From NCBI RefSeq assembly GCF_017312725.1, contig NZ_BOPO01000115.1, positions 1-53,033 on the forward strand: a stretch of DNA of 53,033 bases, written 5' to 3'. This document shows positions 16,957-23,836 of the stretch, one piece after another. The notes beneath the pieces were generated by a model, which had not been told where the DNA came from, searched no databases, and saw nothing but the letters and a program-made list of their open reading frames with translations. This stretch comes from Actinocatenispora comari. Its GTDB lineage: Bacteria; Actinomycetota; Actinomycetes; Mycobacteriales; Micromonosporaceae. The translations under genes and the position numbers were made by a program. Position 1 is the stretch's first letter; every line of letters begins with the position of its first letter.

Positions 16957-18072
16957 TCAGGAGGCGGCGAACAGGTCGTCGTGCAACAGGTCGAGCGCGG
17001 TGAGCACGGCGCCACGGCGGGCCGGGTCACCGGTGACGGTGCCGGCCCGTACCTCGGTGGGTAGCGGGATCCTGGCGGCGACTTCGGCGGCGACCAGCTC
17101 GGCCAGCGGCACGCCGCCGGCGTGGCCGATCGGGCCGCCGAGCACCACGGTGCCCGGGTCGAGCACCGCGCACAGCCCGACCACCCCGACCGCGACCAGC
17201 TCCGCCAGCTCGGCCCGGAACTCCGGCAGCCCGACCGCGGCGCGCACGGCGTCGACCGGATCGGCCGGGAGATCGCCCGGCAGGTACCGGGCCGCGACGG
17301 TGGCCAGCGCCGGCCCGCCGATCAGGTCCTGCAGCCCGCAGGAGGGCCGAGCCGGCCCGTACGGCAGGTAGCCGATCTCGCCGGCGCCGCCGGACGCGCC
17401 GCGGTGCATCCGGCCGCCCAGCAGCACCGCGACCCCGACCCCGGCGCCGAGCGACAGCAGGCAGAACGTGTCGGTACCGCGAGCCGCGCCGGTCCGGTGC
17501 TCGGCCACGCCGGCCAGGTTGACCTCGTTGTCCACCAGCACCGGTACGCCCAGCCGCTCGTGCAGCGCGGACCGCAGGTCACCGTGCCAGCCGGGCAGCC
17601 CGGCCGCGAAGGTCACGGCCCCGCTGCGCGGATCGACCAGCCCCGGCGTACCGACCGCGACCGCGCCGAGCGGCGCCGGGGCGGCGGTCGCCGCGAGCGC
17701 GGCGAGCACCTGCGACTCCGGGTCGGCGGCCGGGTCGATCGGCCGCTCCGCGGTGCCGACGGTACGGCCGGTCGCGTCGGCCCGGGTGACCACGATGCGG
17801 CTGGTGTCGACGGCGACCCCGGCCACGTGCGCGCGGTCCGGCAGCACCCCGTACACGGCGGCGTTGGGGCCGCGGCGGTCGGCGCCGGACTCGCCGAGCC
17901 GGGCGATGAGCCCGTCGGCAGCGAGCCGGTCGATCAGGTCGGCCACGGTGGGCCGGGACAGGCCGGTCAGCGTCCGCAACTGGGTGCGGGTGAGCGGGCC
18001 GCGGTCGAGCAGCAGCTGGTAGGCGCTGCGGTCGTTGATCAGCCGCGCGGTACGCGGTGTCGCGGGTGGCAC
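16957..18072 (-). CDS. ROK-family transcriptional regulator
   Basis: A 371-residue NagC-like protein. Residues 1-75 hold a winged helix (LLLDRGPLTRTQLRTLTGLS, then RPTVADLIDRLAADGLI), followed by a ROK sugar-kinase-fold domain (VGVAVLLGGRMHRGASGGAG, then EIGYLPYG). A normal ROK zinc motif has several cysteines; here only Cys near RPSCGLQD is obvious, so zinc binding is doubtful. GTG start at 18072. It is divergent from the GH20 gene, with a palindromic site between, so it probably regulates that gene and itself in response to an amino sugar. Confidence 0.9.
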   Translation of the reverse strand: MPPATPRTARLINDRSAYQLLLDRGPLTRTQLRTLTGLSRPTVADLIDRLAADGLIARLGESGADRRGPNAAVYGVLPDRAHVAGVAVDTSRIVVTRADATGRTVGTAERPIDPAADPESQVLAALAATAAPAPLGAVAVGTPGLVDPRSGAVTFAAGLPGWHGDLRSALHERLGVPVLVDNEVNLAGVAEHRTGAARGTDTFCLLSLGAGVGVAVLLGGRMHRGASGGAGEIGYLPYGPARPSCGLQDLIGGPALATVAARYLPGDLPADPVDAVRAAVGLPEFRAELAELVAVGVVGLCAVLDPGTVVLGGPIGHAGGVPLAELVAAEVAARIPLPTEVRAGTVTGDPARRGAVLTALDLLHDDLFAAS

Positions 18073-18091
18073 GGCCCGACCCCCTTTTCAG

Positions 18092-18106
18092 CAGGAACCC
18101 TTCCTG
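18092..18106. promoter_or_regulatory. Palindromic operator of the ROK regulator
   Basis: CAGGAA-CCC-TTCCTG, perfect 6-bp arms, located 20 nt from the ROK start codon and in the ROK-GH20 intergenic region. It resembles AGGAA/TTCCT sites of actinomycete ROK regulators. Confidence 0.65.
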
Positions 18107-18258
18107 TTAGTTTCTGATCGTACGACGGCGGCGCCCGCCAGAACAGCGCTGCCGGCCACCCGGCCGTACCGCGCCGTCGATCCCGAGAGGACCGGATGCC
18201 GGCCGCGGCGGGGTGACCTGACGACCGACGACACGCTCCCCGCCGCGGAGGAGACCCC

Positions 18259-19887
18259 ATGACCGACCGGTACGAGACCCTGGTTCCCCGAGCGCGCGAG
18301 GCTCGGCGGCTGCCCGGCACCCTCACCCTGACCGCCGACACCCGGCTGGTCGGCCCGGACGAGGCGACCGAACCGGTACGCCGGCTGCTCGCCCCGCTCG
18401 GCCTGCCGCTGCGCCCCACCGGGGACGGCACCGAGATCGCCGTCGGCTTCGACGCCGCGATCACCGCACCCGAGGGCTACCGGCTGCACGTCGGTACCGC
18501 CGGGGTCACCCTGACCGCCGCCGGCGTCGACGGCCTGCGGCACGGCGTACGGACGCTGCGGCAGCTGCTGCCGGCCGCCGCCTGGCGCGCCGCCCCGGCC
18601 GCTACCGAATGGACGCTGGACTGCGGCGAGGTGACCGACGCGCCGGCGCTGCCGTGGCGCGGCGGCATGCTCGACGTGTCCCGGCACTTCCTGCCCAAGC
18701 GGGAGGTGCTGCGCTACCTCGACCTGTTCGCCATGCACGGGCTGAACCGGCTGCACCTGCACCTGTCCGACGACCAGGGCTGGCGGGTGCAGTCCGCGCG
18801 CTACCCGAAGCTGACCGAGGTCGGCGCGCACCGGCCGGGCAGCCAGGTCGGCCGCACCCGGGACGGCAGCCACGACCACGTCCCGCACGGCGGCTTCTAC
18901 ACCCTCGACGACCTGGCCGAGATCAACGCGTACGCGACCGGGCTCGGCGTCACCGTGGTGCCCGAGCTCGACCTGCCGGGCCACGCGTCCGCGCTGCTCG
19001 CCGCCTACCCCGAGTACGGCATCGGCACCCACCGGGTGCTCACCGGCTGGGGCATCTCGGCCGGCGTGGTCACCCCGCTGCCGCGCACCCTGGCGTTCCT
19101 CGGCGAGGTGCTGGACGAGCTGACCGAGGCGCTGCCGGTGCCGTACGTGCACCTCGGCGGCGACGAGTGCGTGCTGCGCGACTGGGCCGCGGACGCCGAG
19201 GTGATGGCCCACCTCGCCGCGCAGGGGATCACCGAGCCGGTCGAGGGCCACGGGTACTTCCTGCGCAGCCTCGGCGAGCACCTGGCCGCCGGCGGCCGGC
19301 GCATGGTGGTGTGGGACGAGGGGTTCGTCACCGGCGGGATGCTGCCGGACTCGATCGTCACCGCCTGGCGCGGCTCGTCGGTGGGGCGGCGCGCCGCGGC
19401 GGCCGGCTACGACGTGGTACGCAGCCCCGTCTACCCGACCTACCTCGACTACGACCAGTCCGACGGGGCCGACGAGCCGCTGTCGATCGGCGGGCCGCTC
19501 ACCCTCGACGACGTCGCCGCGTTCGATCCGGTACCGGCCGAGTGGTCCCCGGCCGAGCGCGAGCACGTGCTCGGTGTGCAGTTCCAGGCCTGGTCGGAGT
19601 ACATCCCGGACGCCCGGCACCTGGACTACCTGGCGTTCCCGCGGGCCTGCGCGCTCGCCGACGTGGCCTGGACCGGAGCACCGGCGACCCGGCTGGTCGA
19701 GCGGCTCGACGCGCACCTGCCGCGGTTGGACGCGGCGGGCGTCGAGTACCGGCCGCTCGCCGGCCCGCGGCCGTGGCAGGCCGGTGGCGACGGGCCGCGC
19801 CGGCGGGTGCCCGGGGCCGAGATGGCGAAGGTACGCGAGCACTTGGAGCAGGTCTCCACCACCGGCGACGCCGAGGAGAGCGCCTGA
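18259..19887 (+). CDS. GH20 beta-N-acetylhexosaminidase
   Basis: A 542-residue exo-hexosaminidase acting by substrate-assisted catalysis on terminal beta-GlcNAc or GalNAc. Residues 1-130 are the GH20b alpha/beta domain and 130-480 the barrel. Key residues: Arg134 in PWRGGMLDVSRHF, LHLHLSDDQGWR, His242 in DLPGHASAL and the catalytic pair Asp302-Glu303 in HLGGDE. No signal peptide, so it acts on imported oligosaccharides. Controlled with the divergent ROK gene. It complements the GH5-like and GH1 enzymes next door. Confidence 0.95.
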   Translation: MTDRYETLVPRAREARRLPGTLTLTADTRLVGPDEATEPVRRLLAPLGLPLRPTGDGTEIAVGFDAAITAPEGYRLHVGTAGVTLTAAGVDGLRHGVRTLRQLLPAAAWRAAPAATEWTLDCGEVTDAPALPWRGGMLDVSRHFLPKREVLRYLDLFAMHGLNRLHLHLSDDQGWRVQSARYPKLTEVGAHRPGSQVGRTRDGSHDHVPHGGFYTLDDLAEINAYATGLGVTVVPELDLPGHASALLAAYPEYGIGTHRVLTGWGISAGVVTPLPRTLAFLGEVLDELTEALPVPYVHLGGDECVLRDWAADAEVMAHLAAQGITEPVEGHGYFLRSLGEHLAAGGRRMVVWDEGFVTGGMLPDSIVTAWRGSSVGRRAAAAGYDVVRSPVYPTYLDYDQSDGADEPLSIGGPLTLDDVAAFDPVPAEWSPAEREHVLGVQFQAWSEYIPDARHLDYLAFPRACALADVAWTGAPATRLVERLDAHLPRLDAAGVEYRPLAGPRPWQAGGDGPRRRVPGAEMAKVREHLEQVSTTGDAEESA

Positions 19888-19897
19888 GCCGACACGC

Positions 19898-19936
19898 CGA
19901 ACGCCGGCCCCCGCGGTGCGCGGGGGCCGGCGTTCG
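19898..19936 (+). terminator. Strong hairpin terminator after GH20
   Basis: Perfect 18-bp arms (CGAACGCCGGCCCCCGCG and its complement) with a GTG loop, 10 nt after the stop. One of the strongest stems in the window. Confidence 0.85.
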
Positions 19937-19975
19937 TTCGGGCCGACCCGCGGTGCCCGAGCCGGCGTTCCGCTC

Positions 19976-20107
19976 GTGCCGCGCACCGCAGGGTCGGCGT
20001 CTCGGCTCGCGCCGCGCACCGCAGGGTCGGCGTCTCGGCTCGTGCCGCGCACCGCAGGGTCGGTGTCTCGGCTCGTGCCGCGTACCGCAGGGCGGCGGTT
20101 CCGTTCG
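19976..20107 (+). repeat. 33-bp tandem repeat, about four copies
   Basis: Unit begins TCGTGCCGCGCACCGCAGGG and ends TCGGCGTCTCGGC. Copies 1-3 differ at one or two positions; the fourth decays. The tract abuts the stop (20119) of the DsbA-like gene on the other strand. Confidence 0.85.
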
Positions 20108-20118
20108 TGCCGCGCCGA

Positions 20119-20928
20119 TCAGGCGGCGAGCAGCTGGTTCAGCCAGTCGGCGCTCTTCAGGTCGCTGATCTGGACCTGCTTGCCGTTCTGCACCACGGTC
20201 GGCGTGCCCTGGAAGCCGGCCGCCTGGAAGTCCTTCAACTGCTGCGCCGGGTACTTCTTGTAGGTGCCGTCCTTGGCGATCTTGGCGATCTTGTCCTTGT
20301 TCACGCCGAGCCGGGACGCCAGGTCGACCATCTGGTCGTCGGAGTAACCCGGGCCACCCTCGGCCGGCTGGTGGTGGTAGAGGCTCCAGTGGAACTGCGG
20401 GAACTTGCCCTCCGCCACCGTGCCGAGCGCGATGTTCGTCGCGCGGTCGGAGTAGCCCGGCGGCGTCGAGCTGCCGTTGAGCAGATCCACGATGTGGTAC
20501 CGGATCTGCAACGTGCCGTCGTTCATCGCCTTCTGCATCTGCTTGCCGCTACCGCGCTCCAGATCGCCGCAGTACGGGCACATGAAGTCCTCGTAGATCT
20601 CGATCTTGACCTTGGCGCTGTCCTTGCCGGCCACCACCACGCCGTTGTCGAGCTTGACCGGATAGTTCGCGGTGATCGACTCGGCCGGGATCGTCTTCGG
20701 CTTGTTCGACTCGTACACCGCCCAGGACACCGCACCGACGACGACGATGAGCAGCACCGCACAGATGGAGGCGGTGATGATGATCCGATTTCGGCGCTGC
20801 CGCTCGGCGCGTGCCGCGGCGACCGCCTTCGCGGCCCTGGCCCGCTGCTTCGCCGTACCGCCGCCCTTGCCCCGGTTCGCTCCGGCGGCCGGGGGGCTCG
20901 CGCTCTTCGGTTTGTTCTTGCTCGCCAT
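20119..20928 (-). CDS. Membrane-anchored DsbA/thioredoxin-fold protein
   Basis: A 269-residue thiol-disulfide protein. A 48-residue Lys/Ala-rich cytoplasmic tail is followed by one transmembrane helix (about 49-71, IIITASICAVLLIVVVGAV) and an extracellular DsbA-like domain. The redox motif is CPYC (Cys117, Cys120) in IYEDFMCPYCGDLE; the cis-Pro loop is GTPTVV. Likely oxidises or isomerises exported proteins. GGAGGA lies about 11 nt before the ATG. Confidence 0.9.
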   Translation of the reverse strand: MASKNKPKSASPPAAGANRGKGGGTAKQRARAAKAVAAARAERQRRNRIIITASICAVLLIVVVGAVSWAVYESNKPKTIPAESITANYPVKLDNGVVVAGKDSAKVKIEIYEDFMCPYCGDLERGSGKQMQKAMNDGTLQIRYHIVDLLNGSSTPPGYSDRATNIALGTVAEGKFPQFHWSLYHHQPAEGGPGYSDDQMVDLASRLGVNKDKIAKIAKDGTYKKYPAQQLKDFQAAGFQGTPTVVQNGKQVQISDLKSADWLNQLLAA

Positions 20929-21354
20929 GTCGGGTTAATCCTCCGGGTGTCCGTTGGCCGCTGCCATCGGTGGGTGACGCTGACATCCATGGTGACCGGC
21001 GCCCGGGCGGACGCCCACGTCCGGTGTCCGGCACCCTCTGGGACGAGGTACGGTCGCCGTTCGGTTCCGGACGTGCGGGGAGACACAGGTCACGCCGCAG
21101 GTACGCTACCGCGCCACTCTGTGGGCCGCGGTACCGCACACCCGCCGGGCCCTGCCCGGCCACCGACCCGATGTCCCGGTCAATCCGGACAGGTCGCGGC
21201 CCCGGCGGTGTGGCCGCGGCCCCGGCTGGCGCGAAACCGCCCCGCTCGCCCGTCGCGGGCCGCACAATCTAGGAGGTCCCGGCAGGACGCACGCTCGGCC
21301 ACGCCAGCCTGCCGGAACCTCCATCGGTGCCCGCGATCGACGAAGGGTGTCGCG
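20929..21354. other. Intergenic region between DsbA-like and OB-fold genes
   Basis: 426 nt between divergent genes. It holds an inverted repeat with 14 of 15 pairing bases: GGAGGTCCCGGCAGG at 21272-21286 and CCTGCCGGAACCTCC at 21308-21322, just ahead of the gene at 21355, a possible leader hairpin or operator. No convincing gene elsewhere. Confidence 0.6.
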
Positions 21355-21756
21355 GTGAGCGTTTCCAATCTCTATCTCGGTCGGCTGCCGGAGGACCCGG
21401 CGCGGGAGTACAGCCTGGCCGGCGAGTCCGTGGCGAGCTTCGCCCTGCGCTGCCCGGTCTCGGCGGCCCCGGCCGGCGTCGGCCGGCCCGGTGAGGCCGA
21501 CGTGGTCGTCGCCGTGCAGGCCACCGGCGCGCTCGCCGAGCAGGTACTGGGGCAGTTGCGGGCCGGTGACCGGGTGCTGGTGGCCGGCGCACTCGCCGCC
21601 AGCCCACCGGACCCGGACCGGCTCGGCGCGAGCGACGTGCTGGTGCACGCCCAGCACGTCGGCCTGGACCTCGACACCGGCGGCTGGCACCGCGACCCGG
21701 TCCCGGTCGCCGTCGGCGAGACCACCGCCACCGGGCACCCCGAGTACCACTGGTGA
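21355..21756 (+). CDS. Single-stranded DNA-binding (OB-fold) protein, probable
   Basis: 133 residues with an SSB-like strand pattern: VSNLYLGRLPEDPAREYS, then VASFALRCPV, ALAEQVLGQLRAGDRVLVAG and DVLVHAQHVGLDL. The RAGDRVLVAG strand and the xxA.HVGLDL ending match bacterial SSB OB-folds, but the acidic C-terminal tip of a main SSB is absent. GTG 21355 is preceded by GAAGGG. It could be an accessory SSB or another OB protein. Confidence 0.65.
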   Translation: MSVSNLYLGRLPEDPAREYSLAGESVASFALRCPVSAAPAGVGRPGEADVVVAVQATGALAEQVLGQLRAGDRVLVAGALAASPPDPDRLGASDVLVHAQHVGLDLDTGGWHRDPVPVAVGETTATGHPEYHW

Positions 21757-21829
21757 CCGGCCGCCGCCCGATGGGACGGCGGTAACCCGCTGTACCGGCG
21801 GTGCTCCCCGACGGTACGGTGCGCAGGCG

Positions 21830-22963
21830 ATGGACGGTGCAGAACGACAAGCCCGGGCCGCGGCCGTCGCCGCCGCCCGGTGCGTCGTGGTCAAGGTCGG
21901 TTCCTCGTCGCTGACCACCCGGGCCGGCGGCCTCGACCCGACCCGGCTGGACGCGCTGGTCGACGCGCTCGCCGCGCGCCGGGCCACCGGCAGCGAGGTC
22001 ATCCTCGTCTCCTCCGGCGCGATCGCCGCCGGGCTCGCCCCGCTCGGGCTGGCCCGCCGACCGCGTGACCTCGCCACCCAGCAGGCGGCGGCGAGCGTCG
22101 GCCAGGTGGCGCTGACCCACCGGTACGCCACCTCGTTCGGCCGGTACCAGCAGCGGGTCGGTCAGGTGCTGCTCACCGTCGACGAGGTGATCCGCCGCAG
22201 CCGGTACCGCAACGCGCTGCGCACCCTGCGCCGGCTGCTGGACCTCGGCGTACTGCCGATCGTGAACGAGAACGACACCGTCGCCACCGAGGAGATCCGG
22301 TTCGGCGACAACGACCGGCTCGCCGCGCTGGTCGCCGCGCTGGTGCGGGCCGACCTGCTGGTCCTGCTGTCCGATGTGGACGCCCTGTACGACGGGGATC
22401 CGCGCCGGCCGGACGCCCGCCGGGTCGAGCTGGTACGGGGACCGGACGACCTGGCCGGCATCGAGGTCGGCGGCGCCGGACGGGCCGGCGTCGGTACCGG
22501 CGGGATGGCCACCAAGGTCGACGCGGCCCGGATCGCCTCCGGCTCCGGGGTACCGGTGGTGCTGACCGCGGCGCCGCTCGCCGCCGCGGCGCTGACCGGC
22601 GAGCCGGTCGGTACCTTCTTCGCCGCCGCGCCGCGGCGCCCCCGGCAGCGGCTGTTCTGGCTGGCGCACGCGACCACCCCGCGCGGCCGGCTGCACCTGG
22701 ACGCCGGCGCCGTCGCCGCGGTGGTCGAGCGGCGGCTGTCGCTGCTGCCGGCCGGGGTGCACGCGGTCGAGGGCACCTTCACCGCCGGCGACCCGGTCGA
22801 CCTGGTCGACGAGGGCGGTAGGTCGGTGGCCCGCGGTCTGGTCAACTACGACGCGGCGGAGCTGCCCCGGCTGCTCGGCCGCTCGACCCGGGAACTCGCC
22901 GCCGAACTCGGCTCCTCGTACGAGCGGGAACTGATCCACCGGGACGACCTCGTCCTGCTGTGA
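21830..22963 (+). CDS. proB: Glutamate 5-kinase
   Basis: A 377-residue ProB, first step of proline synthesis (ATP plus L-glutamate to glutamyl 5-phosphate). The kinase domain starts VVVKVGSSSLTTRAGG, with ILVSSGAIAAGL, PIVNENDTVATEEIRFGDND and GTGGMATKVDAARIA. A C-terminal PUA domain follows (RGRLHLDAGAVAAVVERR onward). ATG 21830 begins the conserved fold; an in-frame extension upstream overlaps the previous gene and is not used. Its partner proA lies 5.8 kb downstream. Confidence 0.96.
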   Translation: MDGAERQARAAAVAAARCVVVKVGSSSLTTRAGGLDPTRLDALVDALAARRATGSEVILVSSGAIAAGLAPLGLARRPRDLATQQAAASVGQVALTHRYATSFGRYQQRVGQVLLTVDEVIRRSRYRNALRTLRRLLDLGVLPIVNENDTVATEEIRFGDNDRLAALVAALVRADLLVLLSDVDALYDGDPRRPDARRVELVRGPDDLAGIEVGGAGRAGVGTGGMATKVDAARIASGSGVPVVLTAAPLAAAALTGEPVGTFFAAAPRRPRQRLFWLAHATTPRGRLHLDAGAVAAVVERRLSLLPAGVHAVEGTFTAGDPVDLVDEGGRSVARGLVNYDAAELPRLLGRSTRELAAELGSSYERELIHRDDLVLL

Positions 22964-23039
22964 GAGGCCCGGACCGGGCTCGGACTCGCCTACCACGCCT
23001 TCCCGTCCGGACCTGCCGGGGCGGCCTATCCTGTCCGGT

Positions 23040-23660
23040 ATGGACGTGCTGGCGGCCGCCCGCGCCGAACGGTCCGACCTCGCCGACCTGCTCGACGCGC
23101 TCACCGACGAGCAGTGGGAGGCGCCGAGCCTGTGCGCCGGCTGGCGGGTCCGGGACGTCGCGGCGCACGTGATCAGCTACGAGGAACACGGAAAGGCCGA
23201 CCTGGCCCGGCGCCTCTGGGCGGCCCGGCTGCGCATCGGCCGGGTCAACGACGTCGCGCTGCGCGAGTACCGCGGGCTCAGCCGTGCGGAGCTGGCCCGG
23301 TTCGTGCGCGACCACCTCGAACCGTGCGGCGCCACCGCGCGGTTCGGTGGCCGGGTCGGCCTCGCCGACTGCCTGATCCACCAGCAGGACATCCGTCGCC
23401 CGCTCGGGCTGCCCCGCGAGATCCCGGCGGACCGGCTGCGGTGCGTTCTCGACTTCGCGGTCACCGCGCCGCCGCTGCGCGGCTTCTGGCACGCCCGCGG
23501 CGTTCGCCTGGTCGCCACCGACCTGGACTGGTCGCGCGGCCGCGGCCCGCTCGCCCGGGGTACCGGCGAGGCGCTGGTGCTGACTCTGGCCGGCCGCCGT
23601 GGTGTCGCCGCCGACCTCACCGGCCCCGGCGCCGCCGTCCTGCAACACCGCCTCGGCTGA
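23040..23660 (+). CDS. Maleylpyruvate isomerase-fold, mycothiol-dependent family protein
   Basis: A 206-residue MDMPI/DinB-like four-helix protein. Characteristic N-terminus: LAAARAERSDLADLLDALTD, WEAPSLCAGWRVRDVAAHV, with metal-ligand candidates His in AAHVISYEEH and His in LIHQQDIRRPLGLP. A C-terminal strand domain (GTGEALVLTLAGR) is typical. Such enzymes use mycothiol as a thiol cofactor; the substrate here is unknown. It is 76 nt after proB on the same strand. Confidence 0.87.
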   Translation: MDVLAAARAERSDLADLLDALTDEQWEAPSLCAGWRVRDVAAHVISYEEHGKADLARRLWAARLRIGRVNDVALREYRGLSRAELARFVRDHLEPCGATARFGGRVGLADCLIHQQDIRRPLGLPREIPADRLRCVLDFAVTAPPLRGFWHARGVRLVATDLDWSRGRGPLARGTGEALVLTLAGRRGVAADLTGPGAAVLQHRLG

Positions 23661-23682
23661 CCGTCCCTCATCACGACAATGT

Positions 23683-23835
23683 GTGGTGGCTGGTGGCCTT
23701 CGCGGCCTCGGCAAGGCTCAAACCAAGCAGGTCCGCTCGGTGTCGACGGGTCGGCCCACCGAACACCTCGGCACCCTGGACAAGGCGTTGCCGGCTGATC
23801 TCGACCGGGCCCTCCGGCTCCACCTCGCACGCTGA
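23683..23835 (+). pseudogene. C-terminal remnant resembling a MazF/PemK toxin
   Basis: The frame ending at TGA 23833 reads GLGKAQTKQVRSVSTGRP then TEHLGTLDKALPADLDRALR, which resembles the C-terminal third of actinobacterial MazF toxins (K.xQVRSVS..R....LG.L......D.ALRLHL). The N-terminal fold and an antitoxin are absent. It ends 1 nt before the stop of the KAP gene on the other strand, consistent with a scar of an inserted module. Call rests on recalled family pattern. Confidence 0.42.
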
Positions 23836-23836
23836 A

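Noticed and set aside
16957-18072. Glucokinase (ROK sugar kinase)
   Set aside because: An N-terminal winged helix is present and the zinc-cysteine motif is poor, so a regulator is more likely.
19976-20107. Possible CRISPR or att site
   Set aside because: 33-bp units are directly abutting without unique spacers; no integrase in the window.
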